DNA of 64,000 bases from Undaria pinnatifida (taxonomy: Eukaryota > Sar > Phaeophyceae > Laminariales > Alariaceae). Positions 10,906 through 23,213 of the stretch are shown here, piece after piece. The stretch is from positions 17,185,318 through 17,249,317 of the forward strand of contig JABAKD010000009.1 of assembly GCA_012845835.1 (NCBI GenBank). The letters run 5' to 3'. The stretch's first letter is position 1; each line of letters opens with the position of its first letter. The notes under the pieces were generated by a model. The model searched no databases and was not told the DNA's origin. It saw only the letters and a list, made by a program, of their open reading frames with translations. The position numbers were made by a program, and so were the translations under genes.

Positions 10906-13900
10906 ATGCTTGTGTGTGTGACGCGTGGCGTGTGGCTTGCACTTTGCTTCAAAAGCCGAAACAGGAGGATATCAAACTCTTCTGTGCTCGAAGACCCGGG
11001 AGGTGGGGGGGCGGGGCTGGTGGGGGTGCCCGATCTCGGCGTGGCGCACATCCTGAAGAACGACTCGCTCACCGCAATCTGCCTCCTCATCATCGCGTGA
11101 GCCACCGCGCCAAATAATCGTATTTGATTTAATTTTTTTTAATCGTGTCGTCGTTTTAATTTTGCGAAGTGTTGAATCCATTAGCACTGCATCTACTGTT
11201 GTACGGACAAACTATTAGTAGTAGTAGTAGTATTAGTAGTAGTATTATTATTAGTAGTAGTAGTAGTAGTAGCAGCAGCAGCAGCAGCAGCAGCAGGAGT
11301 AGTAGTAGGAGTAGGAGTAGGAGTAGGAGTAGGAGTAGGAGTAGGAGTAGGAGTAGGAGTAGTAGGAGTAGTAGTAGTAGTATCATTATTTCTTCGTATA
11401 GGGTTTGTGTTTTATGTTGTAAAGGGACTGAGGTTACTTTAGGTATTGCACTTGAGGGTCGGTAAAAACCCTAGGAATAATATACGGGAACGGATTAAGT
11501 ATGACTTGGGAGGCTTGCTTTGATAGGGAAACAGGGGTTCAGGGCGAAGCTTTAGATGAGGCCTCGATCATATTTCATCATGACCCGAATTTTGGATGAT
11601 ATTGCCGCTGTCTTTTTTTTTTTTTTTTTTCATCCTCCGGCGGATGGGGAAAAATAAAGCTTCAGCTCACCACACTTCCACGTATTTTCATTCGCGTCGT
11701 GTGTCAATTTAACTCAGCTGCTTTCATTGCCGCTGTCTTTTTTTCTTCATTAGCGTTGACAAGTTGGCGTTGACGTACAAAATGCTCACACCTGGTGGAG
11801 ACAAACTTGAAGAACCCTCTTTTAGCGTATCCGGCTAGAAAAGTCAAGTTGTTTTTGCACTCCCCCGATAGTGCCTGAAATTTGAGTTGGACGTTTTGGG
11901 GTGGTAAAAGGGTGAACATTAAATATTCGACATACAGTAGGTGGCCCTATATAGTGCGGGTATGTGTCACGAAAATTTACCCGCACTATACCGGGCACCC
12001 GCACTATATAAAAACCGACCACTATAGAGGGGTCTATATTGTGCCAAACGATTTCACCCGCACAATATCGGACACCCGCACGATATGACCCGCACTATAT
12101 AGGGCCACCTACTGTATTTCATTCCCTAGTGTTACGTAGAAGTGTTTATTAACTACACAGTCTAGGCTGCCAGTAAACATGTGCTCTTCAGATTTTATGT
12201 GGCTTCTCTACGTGTGTCTGTACGTTTTTTCTTGATTTTGGTGATTGTATCGTGCATGCTGGTGTGAAACCGTGGAACTTGCTTAGTTTTTACCAGTAGA
12301 ACTTGATAATCAGCACGTAACTGGCCATCTGCCCCATGTTCAATTTTCTTTCAATTTGCTATAACGTATGTCTACGATTTTCGCTGATTTGTCTCTTGCG
12401 CTGTGAAGACGCGTGCTCTGCCCTAACATGAGCGAACGCCCCCCCCCCCCCCCCCTCCCCCCCGCGCCGCTGACCCCCCTCGTTGCCGTGTTTTGTTGAC
12501 GCTTGGCCGCCTCTTTTTACCATGTTCCTTAACACGGGCTTCTCTGGTGTCCCTTCACACGGACGTCTCTGGACTTGGCTCCTCTGGATGCGCTGGTGAT
12601 TTTTGCAGCGCGTGCGCGCTAGGCTTCATGATGTTCTTCCTTCGGGCTATCTTGATCCCATTCGCCATTGCAGGTTCGTCCACCGCGCGGCACTGCTGTC
12701 GGCATGAGTATTTACAGAAATGAAAAAGACACGTCAACTATGAGATCGAGGATTTCGTCAAAACTCGTATTTTTAAGCTGCGTGTGATACTTGGATTGCG
12801 CGTGCTATGGGGGGTGTATGTCCTCCCGAAGGATGTAGGCGGGCGACTCCACTAAGTGTTAGTACCAGGATCAACAAGACGAGGTTACAAGCACGGTCGG
12901 TAAGAGTTTATAGTAGTTCTTCGTTTGAGGGTGACGCCTACTCCGTTGCACCCAGTGTCTGCCCAAATGTCTGCACCCCCCGAATGCCTCCCAAGGTACA
13001 ATCATGACGTATTGATTCTGCAGTATGTGGGGTGTTGCAGTATAAAAAATACGACAACCCCACTGTGCTTCGGCGCTCCCTCTCTTATGCTTGTTGTGTT
13101 GTTTCTTGTCGTCTTTTTTGACGTTTTTTTTTTTTTTCGTGTAATGCTCTTGTCTGTTTTTGTCTTTTCCGGGCAGTGTTTCTCATGTACCTCCTGCAGC
13201 CAATGGTGAACTACCTGTGCAAGCCTCCGAGGCGCTGGTGCGACAAGTGCGTGAAGCGAAGGGGAGAGGTCTGCTGCGAGGGGTGCTTCCGGGTCACCAA
13301 GGTGCGCTGCCGAAGCGTGCTAGGATAGGGGTGGTTATTTTTGGCATTTTTTTAGCCAAAGGTTTTGCGATTGGCGGGGCTCCTCAAATAGACTGCCATA
13401 GGCATACTTACGAATATCTCGGCAAGTAGTTTGTCCTGGAATCACTGGATTATAAGGCCCTGCTTTGCTCTAAGCGCCTCCACCCGAAACACGCCTGCCT
13501 AAACCCTCCGCGCGGTGAACCTTCCCGGCGGCTGTTTTTGGCGGTTTTTTTTTGCGTTTTTTTTTTTTTCGCTGCCGGGAGCATTCGCGATCGGCATGCT
13601 CATAGACGTGCGTGTCCGTGCTTGTTGTTTAGCTAGTAATAGTATTGCTGTTTCTCTTCGTTTGGTTGGGTTTTGTTTCGTTTCGTTTCGTTTTGTTTTG
13701 GTTCGTTTTGTTTTCGCTCTGTGTCATTTCGCTTTGCCTTGTTTCGCCTCTTTTCGCTTTGCTTCATTTCGTTTCGTTTTGTTGTTTCGCTTATTTTCGC
13801 TTCGTTTTTTGTTTTGTTTCGTGTCGTTCCGTTCCGTTTAATTTATTTTAACAGTCCCGCACGTACAGCGCCGTTTCCGCGGAGGAAATTTTGCAGCTCG

Positions 13901-16900
13901 AGCGAATGGAGTACAGCGACACGAAGGGGTATGGGTGCTTCAACAAGCCCCTCGTCCCCCGCTGGCTTGCCGTCATTTTAGCCAGTGAGTCAGCCTGCGA
14001 AAGAAGTGACGGTGGATTCCACGTAGACTGTGTTTTGCTCCCTGTCATCTCCTTGTCATCTTCGAAACACAAGTAGAAGTAGCAGCCCATTGCCGTGTTT
14101 TCGCGTTTGTGTTCGTAGGTTGGAGGGGGTTGATTGTTTTTTTGGTTTGGTCCTTTACTGCTTTTTACATGTCGGCCTTTAGGGCTAAGGTTCACATGAA
14201 TGTGATGGAGCACACGTGATTTTTCATGGCGTGTCGATGGCTTGTTAGGCCTGGCATCCAAGCGCGGCGGGTGGTGTCGAAGACGCTTGTAGAAGCCGCA
14301 CTCGACTGCGAGTGCTCTTTTAACGGCCGGGTTGTACAACCCCAGCAAGTGAACGTCAATAGTTGGTCTCACCCCCCCCGCTGTTTGTCGTTTTAATCGC
14401 CCACTTCCTCCGTCCGCTCTTGCTGTTGTCGTTGCCGTCGTCGTCGTCGCCGCCGTCGTCGTCCTTCGGGGTGCTGCTTCTGCTTTTTTGCGGGTGCTTT
14501 TGCTGGTGCTGCTGTTGCTGCTGCTGTTGCTGCTGCTGTTGCTGCTGTTGCTGCTACTGCTGCCGCTGCTGCTTCCGCCGTATACTCGCTTGCTCGGGTG
14601 TCGTCGTTGTCGCGGAATCCCCTTTTTCTTTGTTGGTATTTCTGTTCTGGTATGGTGTGGTGTGGTGTGGTGTGCTTAGTCGCCGGGGTGCTGGCTGCCC
14701 TCGCCACCATCGGGGCGATCGTGTACGGCAGCGTGCTCAACCTTCAGGCCAACTTCGAGAAATACGAGGTGCGCGGAATTGAAGGGGAAACTGTTTCAGG
14801 CGCCGGGTAGAATAAGGGTTGTTACGAGCGCGCGCGAGTTTCTAGTTTCGACCGTTTTAGCACCGCACTCCCGACATGGAGACAAAACACTTGGAGTTAG
14901 ATTAGAAAAAATGTTTAGAGTTGGAAATGGGTGAAACCGCGCCGAAAAATAGGGACCCTTTTCGGGATCGCTGAAGCCGGATTGCTCGACCGCCTCCGCC
15001 GCCGACGAATGCCCACAGGACCATCAATAGATGATGGTTGACGACATGCACAAAGTTACAAATATCCTGATGCGCGATTTCCTCGCGACAGCCACAGTAT
15101 ATTGTAGCCCATTTAGAACCACAACCGCGTTCGGGGGGTAAATATACTTTGAAGTACAGTAGGGTAGTTTTCGCAGCTAGTTGTGTAACGGATCACGGAG
15201 AAATGTGTGCGAAAGTTGTGCCCTTCCCCCCCCCACCCTCCCCCCCCCTCCCTTCATTGCACCTCCCTTGCCTCCCTTCCCCTCCCCCCCCCCCCCCTGC
15301 CCTCCCTTCCCTGCCCTCCGTTCCCTCCCCTCCCCTCCCTCTCTTTCCTCCCCTCCCCTCGCGCATGTTTGCGTTTTTAATCGGTAGATTGGGGCAGAGA
15401 GGGTGGCCGCGGTCATCGACAAATTCTTGCAGAAGTACAACTATAGCCTCGACGATGACTTTATGCCCTTAGCTGTGCAAGGCGTGCGAGACCGAGTCCC
15501 TCGGGTCTTGAAGGTGCTACATGCTTGTACTCGTAACCCGAGCAAGTTTTTTTTTTCTTCTTTTTCGGTATTTCTGCGTAGTTGGTGCTCCTTTTTTGTT
15601 TTCGGTGCTTGGAGGTGGTGCTACTCATTTTTTTTGCTATTTGCAGGTGGGGTTTACTCGGGCTATGGTGATAAATGCCAATCGTGTGGCCAACGAAGAA
15701 TCAATCGCCTTGCGAGCCTACTCATACCGTGCGAGCGTTTTTGTTTCTGTTCGGGGTTTGGTTGCGGCGCAAGGCGTAGGCTACTGCAACGAGTAAGTGC
15801 GACGTTGATTGGCTCAACCAACGTCCGGTAGCTTCGATAGTTTCGTCGAGGTTCGTAGAGTATGTACTCAGGCGTTTTTCGAGGCATCTTACCAACGGTG
15901 CCTGTTCGCTCACCAACGGCAAGTACCACGCTTGCCATTGTTGAAGCAAGCAAGCAACCAACAGCAATTGACGCTCCCTGGATGTCCTGCGTGCTGCTGT
16001 TGTAGTGTTGGATATTGACAAAAAAATGCTTACCGATAGGATTTCGATATTCAAAGAGTATATACCGATGCGATTGCGATGTTCGATTTTATTACGAGAA
16101 TTGGTGTTTAATGGTTTGGCTTTCGTCTCTTTCGTTCTTTGGGTGGTGTCGAGAGACGCCGGGCATGGGTGCCTTCTGTGATTCTGGGTTTCCACACTCA
16201 TCGGAGGCGTCCTTCACCGGAGACACTCTTTTTTTTCCTCAAGTATCACGACGGGAGCGTCCGTCAGCTAGATCCCCGCCCGTTCAACAAGACCTTCCGC
16301 GTGGCATTGTTCCAGACTGGTCGCCGAGCTCCTCAATATATCCTGAAGCCACGACGCTGCAACACCCCCCCACGCTGACGCATACCTATCGTCGGTGCGA
16401 AGCGGGCATCCTGGCCAGGGCCCGGTAACAGCGTGTTCGTTTTTCATATACATGGGGTACCCCGATTTAAGATCGCCCCGTGACGAGCCGAAACAGGCGT
16501 TCTTAACTATACTTTGCCCTTGTCTGTAGTGGGCAATATAGACTATAGACTTGGTATATTCGGGACATACCGATCTGATCGTTTATACGTCCCGAACGCT
16601 GTTATCCGGGGCGCTCTTAAAGCAGGGTACCCACTGCAACGGATCGTCCGTCTCTCCCACGCGCTCGCATACTAGAAGCTTTCATTCAGTGCGCCACAGC
16701 ATATAAAATCACGGGGATGCCAGGCGATGGAGGGCAAAACAAGCTCAATGTGATCTATCGAAACCTTCGATATTTTGATGTATCGAAACGTTTAACTTTC
16801 CATACGATATCCAACACCTGTCGCGTACATACCAGGTACACGATAATGCTGTTTTTGAGCTGTTGAAAAAAAAAGCCGCCGAGAAATTTCCGTCAGTCTC

Positions 16901-19900
16901 CGCCCCCCCCCCCCCCCACCGCCTCTCCCCCTCACCTCCCCCCCCCGCCTCAACTCCTCCCCATTCGCGTGTGTTTTATTCAACTTTGGTTCCTCGTGCT
17001 CAGGCGGTGCTGTCCTCCCTGCAATACTTCTTTCTCGTGGCCGTCTTTCTCGTCTACCTCCTCATCAGGCGAGCATACTTTTTTTGTTGCCCCTCTCATC
17101 ACTGCTGCTGTTTTTATGTTTCCTCCTGGCCGGTCATCTCGTCGTTCGCTGTCTTGATGGAGACGAAATAAGCTTCCAGGCCTCTCGGTCATCCTGAGCG
17201 TGTTGGTGTTCATCGATCGCTTTTTTGGGTCCAATGCCATCTTCTACTCTGACCCAGCTTGAGGTCGGTAGCATTTTTTTCCCAGGCCTGCCCTGTCCTA
17301 TTTGTGTTGAACCACCCCACCCCGGCTTCTGACCTCCTCCCTGTTTTTGTTTTCGCGCGTTGTGATTGGCTCGTTCAGCACGCCCTAAGTTCGTGCATAG
17401 ACTTGCCGGAGTCGAATTGAGCGTGCTCACGCTATATACTGCTGCCGGATGTACTATGTGCCCCGATACGCATTTTTTCCTATTAATAGTTGACCTTTGT
17501 GGTACTCGACCTTGACTGCAGTCTTTGATAAACCGCGGCACATCTATAAATAAAATTATGTACTCGTACAAAGCCCGGTAATACTTGTATTATTAATACT
17601 ACAGTAGTCTCGTGGTAGCATACGTTTCTTTTTGTCGCGCTGAGGCCAAGGAGTGTCGTGGTATTGGAGAACAGGACGGATGTATCGGCGCGACTATAAA
17701 ATACGCTCCAAGGAACTTACGGCATGTGCTCTTATCGTTTTATACATTGCGTCATACGGTACGGTGGTTTAGCGTTCCTGAACATCTCGTGACCGAAAGT
17801 GTTCGCGAGACTGTACGGGTTCCCTGCTATTAATTGCCCTTTTGCCACCGGAGCTTATCTCGCAGGCATGCGCCGCCGACACCTGACTCAATATTTTTTC
17901 GGACCTCTTCTCTCTCTCCGACCTTGCCTGACGCTGTTGCTATTGATAGTCCCGTGAAGCCGATCAGGTCCAGCGTTTGGGGCATCATCGACCTCCACAT
18001 CAGGCGGTATATACGGCTGAAGACCATGGTGAGCCGACCTTATTGAAGACGCATGCCACAGTAGGGGTGCACCTTTTTTTTCTGGGGCTCCTTAGATCAG
18101 CAACTCAGACGCGTGAAACGTCAGGGGTGTACCTTTTTTTTCTAAGGCTCCTCAGACTGGCAACTCAGACGCGTGAAACGGGAGGGGTGTACCTTTTTTT
18201 CCTGAGGCGCCTCAGACTAGCAACTCAGACGCGTGCAACGTCAGGGGTGCACCTTCTTTTTCTGGGGCTCCTCAGACCAGCAACTCAGACGCGTGCAACG
18301 TCAGGGGTACCTTTTTTTTCTGAGGCTCCTCAGACTAGCAACTCAGACGCGTGCAACGCCAGGGGTGTACCTTTTTTTTTTCTGAGGCCCCTCACACTGG
18401 CTGTTAGGGTATCATAGCACCTGAGTTTTCCGAGGCGCTTTCCCTTGAGTTGCTCCATACCTTACCCAATCACTGAGTTTGGCCGAAAAAATGAGAGCGC
18501 CACGAGATGGACAAAGCCATGACCTAGGTATAGAGCGAGTATTATTATGAAAAATGATGTAGCAATCGCCGCCCACGAATAGTCAACTAACTGAGGGTTT
18601 ATTGTCAGATCGTCCGCCATGGAAACGCCTCCATATCTTGGTAGCGAGAAATATGATTGAAACTCCAATATGGAATGGTATTTCAGCAATAAAGGGCCGT
18701 TTGTTAGTGTAAGTAATTGATAGAGATTTGAGTTGGCACGACTTAAATCGCCAACTAGTTATTGGTCGGACTATTAATAATATTTGACCGTTTCCCGCAG
18801 GTGCCGACTATCCGACTTGGTGGCTTTCTATACTGCGGGAAGGATTGCTTAATACGGAATGTTTATTTTTTCTCTTTTTGAGCGGGGCCCCTTCGGCCGG
18901 TGGGACCTGATTTGGTTGGCTCCGCTTGCCTGGCTTAAGTCGGCAAGTCGGCTGGCCATGAGTTGGCTTCACCAGCCGACTTGCCGACTAAAGAACAGTT
19001 AGTTGGCTAACGGCAGCTATCTATTAGTTGTTGGTCGAGAAATGCTGCCGTCTCACAGCTCTTCTAATTGAGGAGCAAAGTCAGCCATAAATATTTTTAT
19101 GAAACGTGCTTACATTACCCCTCTATCGTACATTGGCATGTGTCTGAATCGTTGATCAACGCGCGGAAGCATCAGTGTTTTTTAGAGCTGTCAGTCGGCA
19201 GAATTTCTCGACTAACAACTGATCGGTAGCTGCCGTCAGCCAGCTAACTGTCTTTAGTTGGCAAGTCGACTGGCGAAACCAACGTATGGCCAGCCGACTT
19301 GCCGTCTTGAATCAGGTGAGCGAAGCAAACCAAATCAGGTCCCCCACCGGCCGAGGGGGCCCCGCTCAAAAAGGGAAAAAGAAACATTCCGAATTGGGCA
19401 ATCCTTCCCGCAGTATAGAAAACAACCAACTCGGATAGTCGGCACCTTCGGCGAACGACTCGTGGGCGACTTAAGTCGTGCCGACTCACAGCTTTAGTTT
19501 TTTCGATGTGAGCGTGTTGAACTGGTCGAATGGTGTTTGGTGGGCGTGACGAACGTTGTCGTGCTCAAGACGCGCACCGATACACACCGCCATCAGTCGC
19601 GGATAGCTCCGTAAGTCGACTGGTTGTTGGCGTGGCTATTGAGCGCAGGTGAGAAACACTTGGTGCACGCACGCGTACCGTAGTGTGTAGTGTGTGTTTT
19701 TCGCATTAAAAACCGTTCGTGAATCCGTTTTTTTTCTATTTTCGATGGATACGACTAAGTAGCATAAGTTGAGAGTCAACACCTGGTAGTTTATACACCA
19801 GGTATAATAATGAGTTCTGGCGGGGGTCACGAACGGCTCGTTTTGTTGAAGAAGCATGAAAAAATATGAAAAACGTGAAAAACATTATACGCTACTGCGG

Positions 19901-22900
19901 CAGAGGTGTGCACACGTCTTTGTTTTTGCTGAGGCTCCGCAGTTTTTAGCACGTTAGTCCTGACATGGGGACAAAGCACTTGGAGTTAGATTTGATTTTT
20001 TTTTAGGAATTGGGAATGTGCGAACGCCTTTGCAACTGGAAACCCGTTTTCGACGACAAATTTACTTGGATTCAGTATAGGGAGGGGTTTTGGGGCTCTG
20101 AAGGGGTTAAGGAGCTCCATATCCCACCCTAAAAACATTGATTTTGAACTATTAATAGGAACATTTGGTGCACCCCTTCCGTGACGTGTGTCTTAATCGC
20201 CATGAACCGTTCTTCTCTACCCATGGACATCCCAGCATTCCGTGCCCGTGCCGATTCTACGCGCAAGAGAGATAGCTACAAAGCTCCGTAATCTTAAGCT
20301 ATCTACCGCTGTCGCATGGCTACCAGAGACTGTATTCTCCGTTTTTTTGTTGTTTGTTCTATCTGCCCTCGCTAACCGTCACACCCCCCCCCCCAAAAAA
20401 AAAAATAGCCTCATCCCCCCCCCTCCCTTCCCCATCGACGGTTTCCCCCGTAACAGGTAGGCTTGTTGGTGGCGACGGTGGTGGCGGCGATGCTGTGGCT
20501 CTTGGGGGTTCAGATGGCGTATGTTTTCGGGTTGATCACTTTCGTGCTCAACTTTGTCCCTAACCTCGGGCCACTGATCGCCACCCTGCTGCCCATGCCT
20601 CTCGTCATCTTCGACCCCGGTGAGCCGCCCGGGTTTCGATTACCGCGGCTTGCTCCGTGTATAGGAGAAACGGGGACGGGTTTCCAATAAGTAGGGCTGC
20701 GTGTTTGTAAGCACCACGCGTCGAGCCACAAACGCGCCAGTCGGATGTGAAGGTGGACAACTCCGTAAATTGGCGCGCGCACCGAACTCTTAAGTCTCTC
20801 AAGTATGTTTTCTTCATAGTCAACTGATAACTAGTCGGCGACTTACTAATAGAACAGTCAATCAACTTACAGCGCTATCAATACGCCAATGAGAATATGA
20901 GTGCTGCCGCTCTCTGGGGGGGCTCCGGGCGGGGGGGGGTAGATGGGACAGGCTATGTTTAGGCCTTCGCGACTGCACCGAAGATGCCGGCATGCAGAGC
21001 TTTATTTGTGGAGGGGGGGGGGGGTACGAAGATTGGCTTGTTTTATTTTGCTGCAATGTCCCCCGCAGATCGTAGTGGTGGCTATTTTCTTCCGCGATGT
21101 TTCCCGCTGTCCATAATGGTGTCTGCTTTTTTCCTAGATGATTCCCGCTGCCCGTATCGGTGGCTTCATTCTGGTTGAATGCGTTCTCGTCGAGTTTCGC
21201 TTGCCTTGAGATCCGGGGTGGGAGGCGGGGTGGGAAGGGGGGGGGGGGGGGGGGGGGCTGAGCGAGTTTTAACATTCATTCCGCCATGGGGTGTCACAAA
21301 CCCGACCCGATGCGTCTCTTTGACGTCGTAAATGCCTTCCGTTCTGTCTCTCTGGTGCTCTTGTGCGTGCGTGGCCAGACCTGTCCCATTTGAATCAAGT
21401 GATGGCCTTCCTGCTCCCAACCACGGTGAGTTATCGGGGACAGACTGCTAGGCCGTACAGATCTCCCCTAGAAGATACAGATCTCCTCCGGAAGATCTAA
21501 ATCGTCTACAGATCTTCCCTGGAAAATTTGTAGGTCATCAAGCGGAAGTCGATGATCTGTCCCACCAGTGAACATTAACGTCGAATCCAATCGTGTTGGG
21601 CAGATCCTCACTCTTCGCTTGAGAGGCGCCGTCAGCGACAACAAAAAACGCCTCAACAGGTGCTACTTCTACCGTAGCTCGTTCTCCGCTGTTTCGTGAA
21701 GATGGGCTTTTTTTTTCGCCTTTTGCTGTACGTGTGTGCGTGTGTGCGTGTGTGTGCCTCTCACGACTAAATGGAGGAAATAATTTCGCGGTGGGTGTGT
21801 TGCGCGAAACCATGCTGTTATGTCTCTCGTTTCAGGCCCACTTGGCGATTGGCAATTTGGTGGAACCTTCTCTCTTCGGAGAGTCGTTCGAGCTGTCTCC
21901 TGTCGTGGTTCTCCTCTCTCTCACCTTCTGGGGGTCTTTGTGGGTGAGCAAGACCTGCTGTTGTGGTGTGTGTTGACTGTGTTGTGGGTGCTTTGGGTGC
22001 TGTGTGTGTTGTGTTGCGTTGCCGTTGATGTTTGTGTTACTTGTGTTGTGCGTGTTGTGTGTGCTTGGGGTGTTGGAGGTGTTGGGGGTGTTGGGGTTGG
22101 AGTTATGTGTTGCGGATGTTGCGTGGGTGTTTTACGCTGGTTGTGTGGTGTGTGTTGTATTAGAAGTGTATGAGCTGCGGGTATGTTGTGGGTGTTTCGG
22201 TTGTTGTGGGTGTTGTGTGTTGTATGTGTGGCAGCAGAGTTCAGGAGTTCGTAGAAGGAGGAGGCATGAGTTGTGGCGACGGAAATGCCTTGCGCTCGAG
22301 TGCTGTAGGCCCCACCGGCTATGGCTGCTGTTGCCGTGGGGCTGGTACCGCTGTGCGTGGTGCTGGTTGTTGTTTGTCCTCGCATGTGGTAGTCTGCTGT
22401 TTGTTGCTAGTCCGCGTGTGTGATGAGTCGTACCCCCCGATTGGTATGTGTCGCTCATGCTGTGCGTTGTATCGCTTTCTGCATCGCTCGTGCTATTCGC
22501 TATCGCTTCCTTCCGACCGACCTGCAGGGCATTCCCGGCATGATTCTCGCGGTGCCCATGGTGGTGATTACCCGAATCGTGTGTGACCACCTGGACCACC
22601 CTTACGCCAAGACTCTCATGAGCTTGCTCGAGGGGAACGTCTTCGAGGTGCGTTTTGTTTCATGTCCGCCGCGTAACCGTGCTCGGGGGTGGGGTCAGGT
22701 GGGGGAGTATTGCGCGATTCTTACCGGCCGTCGGTGTCACCCTTCATCTACGAATGTCGTGTCGCTCTGAGGTCACCCCTGTGCCTCCGTGCTTGCCTTC
22801 CTCCCCCCAACTCTCCCCACCCTACCCTACCACTCACGTCACACCCCAGCGCGATAACTTTTTATTTCTACGGAGGCGTTTCTTCCCCTCTCACTTTTTT

Positions 22901-23213
22901 TTTCACCCTGCGGCCACCCCGCGCTTTCGTGGTTCGTCTGTAGGCGCGTGAGGACGAGGCGTTCGCACCCTGGAACAACACCGGAGTGGGCGGGGTTAGC
23001 GGCCATACGTGCGTTGGTGGTGTTGGCGGTAGCGGTGGCGATGTTGGTGGTGGAGGTGGGGGTGGGGCCAACCTGTCTTGGAACAACGAGCTCCCAGATG
23101 AGTTGCTTACCGCGGCGGAGGTCGGGGCCGGGCGGCGGCGGTCTTCGGCGGACCCAGCCACGTTGGGGGGGGGAAACGATTTAAGTAGATACGGCTCAAC
23201 CGAGCCCAAGTGA
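10906..23213 (+). CDS. AI-2E family transporter (PerM/TMEM245-like membrane permease)
   Basis: This is a polytopic membrane permease of the AI-2E family (PF01594). Members export small molecules or exchange ions, but the substrate here is unknown. Thirteen exons keep phase: 10906-11096, 12609-12673, 13177-13301, 13855-13984, 14680-14768, 15388-15513, 17004-17068, 17950-18028, 20457-20619, 21379-21425, 21836-21943, 22528-22647, 22944-23213, giving about 525 residues. Visible are a double membrane span around residues 55-98 (FLRAILIPFAIA then FLMYLLQPMV), further spans near 165-187 and 242-263, and the family hallmarks NFVPNLGPLIA (about 322-332), GNLVEPSLFG, LLSLTFWGSLW and GIPGMILAVP (about 365-410). 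A cysteine cluster (about residues 100-123) follows the first hairpin and is not usual for the family. The C-tail is Gly-rich. The intron after 17068 has a GC donor. Exon 1 is least certain: an acceptor at 10962-10964 would allow an upstream exon instead of the ATG at 10906. Confidence 0.88.
11212..11392. repeat. AGT / GGAGTA simple repeat
   Basis: Trinucleotide and hexanucleotide tandem repeats (AGT, AGC, then GGAGTA units) in the first intron of the permease gene. The long Leu-only and Ser/Arg-only frames across it are artefacts of the repeat. Confidence 0.9.
11620..11700 (+). repeat. ATCCTCCGGCGGAT short dispersed element
   Basis: After a T run comes the near-palindrome CATCCTCCGGCGGATG, then 'gggaaaaataaagcttcag' and 'ctcaccacacttccacg'. 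The same order occurs at 36718-36760, in reverse at 50555-50640, and degenerately at 53718-53770. A partial 'ggaagcgtggtgaggttaagctt' sits at 26985-27006. It is a short non-coding dispersed repeat of unknown class. Confidence 0.6.
11935..12114. mobile_element. 180-bp MITE with perfect CAGTAGGTGGCCC termini, TA flanks (Tc1/mariner-pogo type)
   Basis: Terminal inverted repeats of at least 27 bp are identical (left from 11935, right to 12114), beginning CAGTAGGTGGCCCTATATAG. TA lies on both outer sides (11933-11934 and 12115-12116), as expected for Tc1/mariner target duplications, and CAGTAGG-type ends are typical of pogo/Tigger-like elements. The interior repeats the motif 'acccgcactata' and codes for nothing. 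It lies in intron 1 of the permease gene. Confidence 0.85.
13670..13845 (+). repeat. TTTCG/TTTTG pentanucleotide satellite in intron
   Basis: Degenerate five-base tandem repeats (TTTCG, TTTTG) fill the end of the intron before the exon at 13855, and give artificial Phe/Arg/Ser-rich frames. Confidence 0.8.
14870..14960 (+). repeat. Dispersed repeat with ACTTGGAGTTAGATT core
   Basis: The text 'gacatggagacaaaacacttggagttagatt' style block recurs at 19963-20010 (gacatggggacaaagcacttggagttagatt) and in shorter forms at 10468-10495, 42258-42285 and 53065-53085, the last followed by 'agtataggaagagatgtgggggctct' as in 20077-20110. It is a dispersed family with uncertain ends. Confidence 0.55.
16449..16640. 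mobile_element. MITE, ACTGGGTACCC-like family, copy 2
   Basis: Left end ATGGGGTACCCCGATTTAAG and right end CTCTTAAAGCAGGGTACCCA form inverted repeats. The interior aligns with the copy at 9729-9912 ('gtgacgagccgaaaca', 'gtagtgggcaatata', 'cgtcccgaa'). It is non-coding and sits in an intron of the permease gene. Confidence 0.65.
18051..18400 (+). repeat. ~60-bp minisatellite, six units
   Basis: Six tandem units of about 60 bp, each with 'aggggtgtacctttttttt', 'tgaggctcctcagac' and 'agcaactcagacgcgtg', start about 20 bases after the exon ending at 18028. Units differ by a few bases, so the array is somewhat aged. Confidence 0.9.
18730..19487. mobile_element. Foldback / long-TIR element (~760 bp)
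   Basis: Outer ends GAGTTGGCACGACTTAAATC (18730) and its near complement ending GTCGTGCCGACTC (19487) frame two long imperfect inverted arms, about 18798-19062 and 19190-19446. They share for example 'agcggggccccttcggccggtggg' and 'agccgacttgccg' in opposite orientations. About 130 bp lies between them. No transposase frame is present and no clear target duplication is seen. It is a foldback-type or long-TIR MITE inside the permease gene's large intron. Confidence 0.75.

Noticed and set aside
11156-11386. Poly-Leu and Ser/Arg open frames
   Set aside because: They are pure translations of a simple repeat.
15647-15792. Possible extra permease exon (VGFTRAMVINANRVANEES...)
   Set aside because: It has an acceptor and a GTAAGT donor but ends in phase 2, while the next exon starts in phase 0. 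Direct joining of 15513 to 17004 gives a continuous AI-2E alignment.
16232-16378. Possible exon (YHDGSVRQLDPRPFNK)
   Set aside because: It does not join in phase to the neighbouring permease exons and has no counterpart in the family.
21468-21813. Minus-strand frame suggesting a retroelement fragment
   Set aside because: No diagnostic motif is visible and it lies in a permease intron with simple-repeat flanks.
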